A DNA stretch of 8,980 nucleotides from Deltaproteobacteria bacterium (GCA_020053185.1 JAGVNP010000145.1:1-8980), one strand, 5' to 3'. Positions 1 to 5,545 are shown, counted from the first letter of the stretch. The notes: generated by a model not told the origin, from the letters alone. Made by a program: numbers and translations.

Positions 1-156
1 ACAGAATTTTTTTACAAAACAATTATTATAATAAGACACCTTTTATTCTCTGAAGAAATCTTTGTCAAGAAAGCTAGAGCACTACACTACTCCTTTAATA
101 AGTTTTACATATATTGGAAATCTATATAGTCAAGACATCCTGCCAATACCTTTAGT
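1..156. other. AT-rich intergenic stretch without a gene
   Basis: This stretch is strongly A/T-rich compared with the operon on the right. It has no open frame with a plausible ribosome binding site on either strand. I see no convincing promoter or terminator. It probably separates a gene beyond the left edge from the repeat island that starts at about 157. Confidence 0.5.
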
Positions 157-277
157 CCCCTGATCTCTGATCAGGGGTGCGCCAGTGTGAGTGAGTTACG
201 AAGTAAATCACTCACGAAATTATTTGCGGAGCGTGCAATAGCACGCGTAGCGCTTAGCCCTCTTCCGGGGAAGAGGG
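157..277. repeat. Cluster of four inverted repeats (hairpin island)
   Basis: Four inverted repeats follow one another. (1) 157-165 pairs perfectly with 169-177 (CCCCTGATC/GATCAGGGG, 3-nt loop). (2) 187-194 pairs with 208-215 (GTGAGTGA/TCACTCAC), then a single mismatch, an inner TTAC/GTAA stem at 196-199/203-206 and a 3-nt loop. (3) 231-236 pairs with 241-246 (GCGTGC/GCACGC, loop AATA). (4) 258-266 pairs with 269-277 (CCCTCTTCC/GGAAGAGGG). None is followed by a T-run on either strand, so they do not look like ordinary intrinsic terminators. They resemble REP/MITE-like structured intergenic DNA. Pairing was read by eye, and the family is not identified. Confidence 0.7.
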
Positions 278-289
278 AGGGGAGACGGC

Positions 290-360
290 GAAAAAGAATC
301 CCCCTCACCCCTTCGACTTTGCTCAGGGCAGGCTCTGCCTCTCCCGCAAGGGGAGAGGGA
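290..360. repeat. Composite dispersed intergenic repeat, copy 1
   Basis: The segment joins a CCCCTCACCCC-type block, a block beginning CTTCGACTTTGCTCAGG, and a terminal hairpin CCTCTCCC/GGGAGAGG (338-345 with 351-358, loop GCAAG). Translated on the minus strand it gives peptides of the SPLAGE and SKVEG type, which I recognise from spurious proteins over dispersed repeats in Deltaproteobacteria and other phyla. That recognition is from memory, not a search. A shorter relative lies at 1101-1138. Confidence 0.65.
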
Positions 361-372
361 AAATCGCCCTGT

Positions 373-401
373 ACTAAATGTAAACTGCACTTGCATTTAG
401 T
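373..401. repeat. Inverted repeat, 8-bp stem
   Basis: ACTAAATG at 373-380 pairs perfectly with CATTTAGT at 394-401 across a 13-nt loop. The loop itself contains part of a TGCA-CT-TGCA symmetry (386-395). It lies between the composite repeat and the heptamer tract. No function is evident. Confidence 0.55.
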
Positions 402-420
402 GTCACTATATGACAACCCT

Positions 421-540
421 ACGAATAACGAATCACGATTTACGAATTACGATTCAGCCTTCAGTCTAAAAACCTTAGACCTCACTCTTTGCGTCTCACG
501 GTTAAACTGACGGCTGACTGTTAGAAGCTGAATTCAGAGG
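421..540. repeat. 7-bp periodic tandem repeat, clear then degenerate
   Basis: Five consecutive heptamers begin at 421, 428, 435, 442 and 449: ACGAATA, ACGAATC, ACGATTT, ACGAATT and ACGATTC. The same register can be followed with more divergence to about 540, through units such as AGCCTTC, AGACCTC, ACGGTTA and GGCTGAC. Within this tract 464-469 and 475-480 form a perfect GTCTAA/TTAGAC stem. The first five units are plain; the periodicity beyond 455 is weaker and judged by eye. A second array with a different unit lies at 1141-1175. Confidence 0.7.
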
Positions 541-551
541 GATAAACGTTA

Positions 552-737
552 TTACAAACCCAGTTCCTTTTTTAAATCCTCGTGGGTTTTCCATTTCTTG
601 TTTTTCATCTTGACCTGCAGGGCAGAGTAATAATCGCTTTTGTCCTGTTCAATCTCTTTCAGGCGCAGGTATTCCTTATAATCCATGATCACCGCAACCG
701 GTTTTTTGTCTTTCTTTACAATTTGCGTTTTAATCAT
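552..737 (-). CDS. Phd/RelB-like antitoxin of a type II TA module
   Basis: Likely the labile antitoxin that binds the RelE/ParE-like protein encoded just upstream and represses their shared promoter. The product is 61 residues. The segment KKPVAVIMDYKEYLRLKE (residues 11-28) has the look of Phd/YefM/RelB N-terminal domains, where a short strand leads into a helix. The C-terminal half (about 30-61) is charged, rich in Lys and Glu, and ends HEDLKKELGL, as expected of a toxin-wrapping tail. The ATG at 737 is chosen because AGGAGG (744-749) lies 6 nt upstream; an in-frame ATG at 767 has no such site and would overlap the toxin gene by 38 bp. The gene overlaps the toxin 3' end by 8 bp. The exact antitoxin family is uncertain. 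Confidence 0.75.
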   Translation of the reverse strand: MIKTQIVKKDKKPVAVIMDYKEYLRLKEIEQDKSDYYSALQVKMKNKKWKTHEDLKKELGL

Positions 738-993
738 GATAAGCCTCCTGCCTGTGCTTGATCTCATATATTAACATAATCTGATTGTCTTCTTCAAATA
801 TAATACGATAGTTTCCTGCCCTAAGCCTTTTAAATTCTCCATATTTCCCTTTTAAAACCTTGACATCAAAGTAACCATGAGGGTTCTTTACGTATGATTC
901 AATTGCCTTTATGATCATGATGGCACTTCTCTTATCACCTTTACAGATCTTCTTGAGTTGCTTATCGGCTTTTTCAGAATATCTGATCTCCAT
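730..993 (-). CDS. RelE/ParE-family toxin
   Basis: Probable toxin of a type II toxin-antitoxin pair. RelE members cleave ribosome-bound mRNA and ParE members poison gyrase; the sequence alone does not decide which. The product has 87 residues, the usual size. Family features are the N-terminal strand and amphipathic helices (residues 1-37), NPHG (37-40), LKG (47-49), the core block RLRAGNYRIIFE (56-67) and the terminal HRQEAY (80-85). The toxin gene precedes the antitoxin, opposite to classical relBE but as in higBA-type and some other modules. The ATG at 993 lies only about 5 nt from the predicted transcription start and inside a palindrome. R56, R58, R63, H80 and R81 are candidate catalytic or RNA-contact residues by analogy. 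The family call is firm; activity is untested. Confidence 0.85.
   Translation of the reverse strand: MEIRYSEKADKQLKKICKGDKRSAIMIIKAIESYVKNPHGYFDVKVLKGKYGEFKRLRAGNYRIIFEEDNQIMLIYEIKHRQEAYHD
744..749 (-). promoter_or_regulatory. Strong Shine-Dalgarno of the antitoxin
   Basis: A perfect AGGAGG on the minus strand lies 6 nt before the ATG at 737, inside the toxin coding region. It fixes the antitoxin start and contrasts with the toxin gene, which has no recognisable Shine-Dalgarno. Confidence 0.8.
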
Positions 994-1004
994 TTATAAA
1001 TGGA
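989..1004. promoter_or_regulatory. 16-bp perfect palindrome over the toxin start, probable TA operator
   Basis: TCCATTTATAAATGGA is a perfect palindrome. It covers the toxin ATG (991-993) and abuts the predicted -10 box (1005-1010). Type II TA complexes commonly autorepress through palindromes near the promoter, so an operator role is a reasonable inference. There is no direct evidence of binding. Confidence 0.6.
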
Positions 1005-1033
1005 ATTCTATCTTTTTTAAGCGCAATGTTCAA
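1005..1033 (-). promoter_or_regulatory. Sigma70-like promoter of the TA module
   Basis: On the minus strand TTGAAC (1028-1033) and TAGAAT (1005-1010) are separated by exactly 17 bp, a good match to TTGACA-N17-TATAAT. The start point would fall near 997-999, giving the toxin a leader of only about 4-6 nt. It is the only promoter on this strand I find convincing. The operon at 1163 and beyond must start to the right of the window. Confidence 0.65.
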
Positions 1034-1100
1034 GCGTGGAAAATTAGGGACACATCATTTTACTCATCAACTTCTCCCACTGATCGCTGGAGGCTAGCGC

Positions 1101-1138
1101 ATCCCCCTCACCCCTCCCTCTCCCACAAGGGGCGAGGG
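1101..1138. repeat. Composite dispersed repeat, copy 2 (short)
   Basis: This segment starts with CCCCCTCACCCC and ends in the imperfect hairpin CCTCTCCC/GGGCGAGG (1117-1124 with 1130-1137). It matches the two ends of the 290-360 element but lacks the central TTCGACTTTGCTCAGG block. It sits just downstream of the flavoprotein gene, between the operon and the TA promoter. No T-run follows on the minus strand, so it is at best a weak terminator for the operon. Confidence 0.6.
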
Positions 1139-1140
1139 AA

Positions 1141-1175
1141 TTAACTGCTTACTCATTACCCCTTACTGCTTACTC
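1141..1175. repeat. Second 7-bp tandem array, overlapping a gene end
   Basis: Heptamers in register from 1141 read TTAACTG, CTTACTC, ATTACCC, CTTACTG and CTTACTC. The 11-mer ACTGCTTACTC occurs twice, at 1144-1154 and 1165-1175, offset by 21 bp (three units). Written in the TTAC phase, the units are TTACNNN, as are several units of the 421-455 array (TTACGAA, TTACGAT). The array supplies the last codons and the stop of the flavoprotein gene ending at 1163. Confidence 0.65.
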
Positions 1176-1912
1176 CCCCTAATTATCTGTGCTGCCTTGT
1201 CAATGTACTGGTTGGTCATGTTGACGAGGTCTTGGAGCGGAAGGTCGAGCAGGGGGCGGTCGAGGATCTCTTGCGTTGCGGGAGAGAATTTGCCGTCAAG
1301 GATTGTTTCTTTTCCTGCCTGTGTGCATGCATCGAAGAACCACTGGAATCCTGGAAGCAGGGCTTTTACACGGAAGATCTCGCCCATGCCTTTTAGGATT
1401 GAGCCGGAAAGGGTGGCATGTGTTCCGCCGCCGAATGCGTGGGCGAATCTGGCAAAAGTATCTTCCAATGCGCCGAAGTGTTCTCTTTCAGGAAATCCTG
1501 CGTTGGATATGAGAACCCACTGCCATTTCTTTTCAGGGAATCGCGGCGGGTGCGCTGTACGGCCATTTGCTATGATGATCTTCATATCTCCGAGTATCAT
1601 CATGCGATCCATCAGGGTTTTCAGAAGTGCGCTTACGGTGAACACGTATAAGGGTGTGGCAAAGACAAGGATGTCGGAAGCGAGCATTTTTTTCAAAACA
1701 ATTTCCATATCGTCTTTTATTGCGCATATGCCCGGCGTTTTCATGTGACAGGTGTAGCAGCCGAGGCATTCATGGATGTTGAGGTCTTTCAAATATAAGG
1801 TTTCGGCAGTTGCTCCGGCCTGAGTTGCGCCTTCGAGGAAGGGTTTTAGGATTTTTTCAGTATTGCCGTTTTTGCCCCGAGGACTTCCATTGAATGCGAG
1901 CACGTTTTTCAT
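1163..1912 (-). CDS. NAD(P)H-dependent FMN reductase, iron-sulfur flavoprotein-like
   Basis: Flavodoxin-fold flavoprotein of 249 residues, probably cytoplasmic and moving electrons between NAD(P)H or ferredoxin and a flavin or another acceptor. Residues 8-18 (NGSPRGKNGNT) form the FMN phosphate loop, and ATPLY near 90 is the second flavin-contact segment. Cysteines 49, 52, 55 and 63 are spaced C-X2-C-X2-C-X7-C, which fits the compact [4Fe-4S] motif (CX2CX2CX4-7C) of iron-sulfur flavoproteins of methanogens and other anaerobes. DDM follows the motif. The C-terminal part (about 115-249) is longer than in minimal FMN reductases and I do not recognise it. Its Shine-Dalgarno GGGAG overlaps the TGA of the preceding gene, so it is the last gene of the operon. 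The final residues (RGSKQ) and stop lie in or beside the heptamer repeat. Cluster binding is inferred. Confidence 0.8.
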   Translation of the reverse strand: MKNVLAFNGSPRGKNGNTEKILKPFLEGATQAGATAETLYLKDLNIHECLGCYTCHMKTPGICAIKDDMEIVLKKMLASDILVFATPLYVFTVSALLKTLMDRMMILGDMKIIIANGRTAHPPRFPEKKWQWVLISNAGFPEREHFGALEDTFARFAHAFGGGTHATLSGSILKGMGEIFRVKALLPGFQWFFDACTQAGKETILDGKFSPATQEILDRPLLDLPLQDLVNMTNQYIDKAAQIIRGSKQ

Positions 1913-1925
1913 TTTATTGTCTCCC

Positions 1926-2966
1926 TCAATCCGTCAGAGAAATGTTCATGCGGTTAAGAACCTGTTGTGCTTCTGAAACCATGCGATCGATAAGTTCTGC
2001 CACGCTTGGCTCGTCGTGGATAAGACCTATATCCTGGCTTACCGGCAAACAGCCTTTTTCAATATCGCCGTCTTCGGATGCACGTTTGAGCGCCTTGTAT
2101 GCGTTTGCAAAATACGCAAGCTGTTTTGATTTATCCCAGCCGGATGCGAGCACGCCGATGAAAAGTTTCAGGAAAGGCATATGGAGCTGTTTTGCAATAT
2201 CCCTTGCATTGAAGAATGCTGCCGGAAGATTGAGACCCTTTTTCAAAGTCTTTCGTGCAAACCCGGTGTCCATGACCCTGCATGGGAGTCCGTCAAATCG
2301 CGTTGAATATAAGGTGTCGTATGCGGTTTTTTCAATGGAGAGCTGCTTGAAATTTTTATGGAGCAGACTTTCTTTTGTGGTCATGAAGCGCGAGCCCATT
2401 GCAATTCCATCAGCGCCGAGAGCGATCGCGGCAGCAAGACCTCGACCATCAGCAAAACCGCCTGCTGCAACAATTGGAATTTTCAATTCGTCTGCGAGAG
2501 TAGGGATCAGAACAAGGGAAGTGACAGCACCGCCGTGGCCTGCTGCTTCATGTCCTGTTGCGATCACTGCATCAGCGCCATAGTCCTGGGCGCGCTTTGC
2601 GTGGTGGGCGTTAACTACGGTTGCAATCACTTTTCCGCCGTATGCATGCGCTCCTTTTACGATCCAGTCGCCTTTGCCGAGTGCAAAATTGATGACAGGG
2701 ACTTTTTCTTCGAGAAGCACTTTTCCGTTATCGCTTCCCCCGGGCAGGATCAGGGATGCGTTTGCGCCAAAGGGCTTGTCTGTTAGTTTTCTGATCTCTC
2801 TGATAGAGGCGCGCGTTTGATCAGGATCAAGCGGGCCTGTTGCAAGTATGCCGAGTCCGCCTGCATTTGATACTGCAGCAACCATTTTGGGCACACTGAT
2901 CCAGCTCATGCCTGAAAGCAGGATCGGATATTTGATCTTAAAAAGCTCGGTGATCCGCGTCTTCAT
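1926..2966 (-). CDS. Nitronate monooxygenase/FabK-family flavoenzyme (paralog 1)
   Basis: FMN-dependent TIM-barrel enzyme of the nitronate monooxygenase (2-nitropropane dioxygenase) and enoyl-ACP reductase II family, 346 residues. Visible marks are YPILLSGM (13-20), SNAGGLGIL (33-41), GHEAAGH (138-144) with H144 at the place of the family's catalytic His, AAGGFADGR (167-175) and GSRF (191-194) for FMN phosphate binding. In an operon with crotonases, thiolases and a thioesterase, a CoA-thioester substrate (enoyl-CoA reduction or another double-bond reaction) seems likelier than alkyl nitronates. That is inference; the FabK branch shows the fold can use thioesters. AAAGGAG lies 7 nt before the ATG. 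A diverged paralog is encoded at 4535-5527. Exact activity is unknown. Confidence 0.85.
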   Translation of the reverse strand: MKTRITELFKIKYPILLSGMSWISVPKMVAAVSNAGGLGILATGPLDPDQTRASIREIRKLTDKPFGANASLILPGGSDNGKVLLEEKVPVINFALGKGDWIVKGAHAYGGKVIATVVNAHHAKRAQDYGADAVIATGHEAAGHGGAVTSLVLIPTLADELKIPIVAAGGFADGRGLAAAIALGADGIAMGSRFMTTKESLLHKNFKQLSIEKTAYDTLYSTRFDGLPCRVMDTGFARKTLKKGLNLPAAFFNARDIAKQLHMPFLKLFIGVLASGWDKSKQLAYFANAYKALKRASEDGDIEKGCLPVSQDIGLIHDEPSVAELIDRMVSEAQQVLNRMNISLTD

Positions 2967-2987
2967 ATATTAACTCCTTTTCTGAAA

Positions 2988-3710
2988 TTATCCTTTGAGA
3001 ATTATGTTTGCATTCTTTCGGCTTTTTATTGATGTAAGTGCTTTGGGACAGACGGCAATGAGCGCGATGTCATCCAGACGAACAACAATACTGGAGAGAA
3101 ATTGAAGGATGTTTGCAATCAACGCTGCTGGGCTGAAATCTGTAATGCATCTTGAGAGGAATTCTTTAGGCGAGCATCCATAACAGCGGCTGAGCTCAAT
3201 AAAGCCGTCGGTTGCCAGGAAGATCATGTCATCTGGGTCAACGGACACGGTCCCGGTTTGAAATAGTTTTTGCGATCTCCCGATCAGAACATGGTTGGTG
3301 CGGCTTAGCTGGGTGATTTCTCCTGAGCCTGATTTTATTTTAAAAACCAGACTGTCGCCTGCGTGGAGAATGCCTGTATGGCTGTTATCGCTGAGAACAA
3401 CTCCTGAAAATGTGGTTGCATCGTGATATTTTGTGTTGTGCACAAGACTGTTTGCAAGGCCGGTTATTTTTTCAAATGAGAGGTCTTTAAGCTTTTCTTC
3501 TTCAATTGCAGACTTGAACCGTTCCAAAAAATGAGAAGACGCTAAAGGATTTCTTTCTGGCCCGTCTGCTAATGCAAGAATTTTTCTTTTTGCATCGATG
3601 TATATTGCATCGCCTGATTTTTCGTGACCGCAGGATTTTTTTCCCGGCACAATAACAGCAGAGATCGCTTTATCGAGTTTGAAGGTCTTGGCTTTATCGT
3701 TATCTCCCAT
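2988..3710 (-). CDS. PP2C-family (PPM) serine/threonine phosphatase
   Basis: Metal-dependent protein phosphatase of 240 residues, a single cytosolic domain. PPM motifs appear in order: SGD (32-34), ALADG (46-50), DATTFSGVVL (97-106), HAGDSLVFKI (116-125), DDMIFLATDG (160-169) and RLDDIALIAV (211-220). D34, D49, G50, D168 and D213 match the expected metal-site positions, so it should be active. No transmembrane segment or sensor domain is seen; the last 20 residues are basic and unrecognised. The ATG lies 4 nt after the stop of the crotonase gene and has no clear Shine-Dalgarno, so it is probably translated by reinitiation and at a lower level. No kinase, anti-sigma factor or phosphoprotein substrate is encoded in the window. 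Its position inside a CoA-metabolism operon is unusual. Confidence 0.85.
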   Translation of the reverse strand: MGDNDKAKTFKLDKAISAVIVPGKKSCGHEKSGDAIYIDAKRKILALADGPERNPLASSHFLERFKSAIEEEKLKDLSFEKITGLANSLVHNTKYHDATTFSGVVLSDNSHTGILHAGDSLVFKIKSGSGEITQLSRTNHVLIGRSQKLFQTGTVSVDPDDMIFLATDGFIELSRCYGCSPKEFLSRCITDFSPAALIANILQFLSSIVVRLDDIALIAVCPKALTSIKSRKNANIILKG

Positions 3711-3714
3711 GAAA

Positions 3715-4524
3715 TTATTTTCGCTGCCAGTTCGGTTTCCTGTTTTCGATCATTGCCTGCACGCCTTCTTTGAAATCATCGCTACGAAGTATGATGCTCT
3801 GGAGATTTGCCTCCATATCGAGCTGGGTCATGAGATCAACGCTCTCGCCTTTTTTCATGATCTTTTTCGTTGCGCCAACAGCAATAGGCGCACTGCCTGC
3901 AATTTCCAGCGCCATTTTCTCAGCCTCAATAAACAAGTCTTTGTCAGGATAGACGTAATTCACCAGACCCCATTCAAGCGCCTGCTTTGCAGTGTATGTG
4001 CGCCTGGTCATGAAGATCTCCATTGCTCTTGCTGTGCCGACGATTCGCGCCAGGCGCGATGTGCCGCCGAGATCGGCGATCGCCCCGAATTTCAGCTCGA
4101 ACATGCCCCACATGCAGTCTTCGCTCATAAGACGGATATCGCACGCTAAGGCAAGCTCCAGCGCGAGACCGAGAGCGCGGTTGTGCATGGCGCAGATGAT
4201 CGGGATCTCTATTGTCTCTAGCCGGTTCACGAACTGCTGATACTTTGCGATATCAGCACGTATCAGCGCGCCGCCAGCTCCTGCATCGGTATTGAACCGA
4301 CCCACCAGGTCTGCCAGGGCATTGAAATCAACGCCTGCGGAAAAGACCTTTCCTTCTCCCTTCAAAACAATCACCCTGATGTCGCGGTCAAGGATGCAGT
4401 CTTCCACCATGTGCGCGATGGCCTCCAGCATGTCAAAGCTTATGGCATTGCGCTTTTCAGGCCTGTTGATGGTGAGAAAAAAGATGTTCCCTTTTTTCTC
4501 ACCTTTGAGCACGTCTTCTCCCAT
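3715..4524 (-). CDS. Crotonase-family enoyl-CoA hydratase/isomerase (atypical)
   Basis: Crotonase-fold protein of 269 residues acting on an acyl-CoA. FSAGVDFN (61-68) is the first oxyanion-hole and CoA-binding segment. The second, NRALGLALELALACD (115-129), lacks the usual GGG, with Leu at two of these positions. E123 and E143 match the two hydratase glutamates. In FGAIADLGGTSRL the usual Pro-Gly is Ala-Asp, placing D151 where dienoyl-CoA isomerases (ECH1) and PaaG-type isomerases carry a catalytic Asp. A double-bond isomerase or a hydratase with altered specificity is therefore possible. AGGAG precedes the ATG at 4524 and shares bases with the TAG of the preceding gene. A 20-residue stretch after the first oxyanion segment (about 69-90) is Gly/Ala-rich and may shape the acyl pocket. 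Confidence 0.85.
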   Translation of the reverse strand: MGEDVLKGEKKGNIFFLTINRPEKRNAISFDMLEAIAHMVEDCILDRDIRVIVLKGEGKVFSAGVDFNALADLVGRFNTDAGAGGALIRADIAKYQQFVNRLETIEIPIICAMHNRALGLALELALACDIRLMSEDCMWGMFELKFGAIADLGGTSRLARIVGTARAMEIFMTRRTYTAKQALEWGLVNYVYPDKDLFIEAEKMALEIAGSAPIAVGATKKIMKKGESVDLMTQLDMEANLQSIILRSDDFKEGVQAMIENRKPNWQRK

Positions 4525-4534
4525 TATTTTTCTC

Positions 4535-5527
4535 CTATGCAGTGATCATGCTACTGGCTTTTTTCAGGAAAGCTTCTGCCTCACTGTTCATTCGTTTCAG
4601 GAGTTCTTCGCATGTGGGTATGTCTTTGATGAGCCCGATTGCCTGGCCGACCATGAGAGGCGCATAGTCCACATTGCCTGTCTCCCATGCTTCTTTAATG
4701 CGCTGGCCATTGATAAGCGGGATGAGGCTTTCAATGCCGCCGCCTTTTTCCTCCAAAGCGATCACATCTTGTATGACCTTGCTTTTCAGCGCTCGGCCCT
4801 GCAGGCCGATGGATTTGCCGAACATCGTTGTTTCATATTCCTGCCTCTTTACCAGCTCCTGTTTGATGTTGTCATGGACCGGACATTCTTTTGTGGAAAT
4901 GAATCTGCTTGCCATCATCACGCCCTGAGCGCCCAGGGTGAGTGCACCAGCCATGGTGCGTCCGTCAGCAATGCCGCCGACTGTCACAACCGGGATTTTT
5001 ACCGATTCCACGATTCTGGATGTAAGCACCATTGTGCACACGTCGTCGCTCAAGGGATGACCGCCTTCTTCATATCCAGCGGCATAGATGCCGTCATAGC
5101 CGACCTTTTGCGCATGCAAAGCATGGCGCACAGAACCGACTTTCTGGAACAGTTTTACTCCTGCCTTTTTTAGGGTTTCTATAGAGTGCATACCTCCAAC
5201 CGAATCAAGGGGAGCTCCTGATATCTCCAGGCCGTCTACTTTTTCTTCAGCGCATACCTTTATATACATCTGATAATGCTCTGACGTGATGCGGATGGAT
5301 GGCAGCAGAGTGATGTTTACCATGAACGGATTTTTGGTGAGCTTTCTTGTCTCTTTAATCGCATTTCTGAAATCATCTTCTGTTTCATAGTTTGCTGCAG
5401 TAAGGTTGCCAAGTCCGCCCGCATTCGAGACTGCAGAGCACAGTGGCGGTTTGCACAGCCACATCATTGCCCCGCATATGATCGGGTACTTGACTCCAAA
5501 CATCTCGGTGATTGCTGTCTTAATCAT
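4535..5527 (-). CDS. Nitronate monooxygenase/FabK-family flavoenzyme (paralog 2)
   Basis: Second FMN-dependent TIM-barrel enzyme of the NMO/FabK family, 330 residues. Motifs are YPIICGAM (14-21), SNAGGLGNL (34-42), GYEEGGHP (151-158) with H157 as the expected catalytic His, TVGGIADGR (182-190) and ASRF (206-209). It is clearly diverged from the copy at 1926-2966, for example in the segment before the His and the C-terminal third, so the two probably have different substrates or act in sequence. It lies between two crotonase genes, 18 nt after the first. AAAGGAG lies 6 nt before the ATG at 5527. A role in redox or double-bond chemistry of a CoA thioester is inferred from context; the name nitronate monooxygenase describes only the family. 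Confidence 0.85.
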   Translation of the reverse strand: MIKTAITEMFGVKYPIICGAMMWLCKPPLCSAVSNAGGLGNLTAANYETEDDFRNAIKETRKLTKNPFMVNITLLPSIRITSEHYQMYIKVCAEEKVDGLEISGAPLDSVGGMHSIETLKKAGVKLFQKVGSVRHALHAQKVGYDGIYAAGYEEGGHPLSDDVCTMVLTSRIVESVKIPVVTVGGIADGRTMAGALTLGAQGVMMASRFISTKECPVHDNIKQELVKRQEYETTMFGKSIGLQGRALKSKVIQDVIALEEKGGGIESLIPLINGQRIKEAWETGNVDYAPLMVGQAIGLIKDIPTCEELLKRMNSEAEAFLKKASSMITA

Positions 5528-5545
5528 AGTTCTCTCCTTTGAATT

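Noticed and set aside
104..130. Plus-strand promoter (TTTACA ... TATAGT)
   Set aside because: The spacer is only 15 bp, no gene follows on the plus strand, and such matches are expected in A/T-rich DNA.
157..177. Perfect 9-bp hairpin as an intrinsic terminator
   Set aside because: No T-run follows on either strand, and no gene ends nearby. It fits better with the neighbouring hairpin cluster.
421..455. CRISPR-like array
   Set aside because: Units are 7 bp with no spacers, and no cas genes are present.
187..510. Open frame of 107 codons on the plus strand, and an 81-codon frame on the minus strand at 171-416
   Set aside because: Both run through hairpins and the dispersed composite repeat, have no ribosome binding site, and give low-complexity peptides of the SPLAGE/SKVEG type known from repeat mistranslation.
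738..767. Upstream ATG for the antitoxin
   Set aside because: It lacks a Shine-Dalgarno and lies deep in the toxin gene; the ATG at 737 has a perfect AGGAGG at 6 nt.
1041..1056. AATTAGGGACACATC motif resembling sequences near REP-type transposases
   Set aside because: A short single occurrence with no partner palindrome or transposase in the window; too weak to annotate.
4292..5173. Long plus-strand open frame (293 codons), and another at 1894-2583 (229 codons)
   Set aside because: They lie antisense to well-supported crotonase and NMO-family genes, span gene boundaries, and show no motifs. They are side effects of codon composition on the coding strand.
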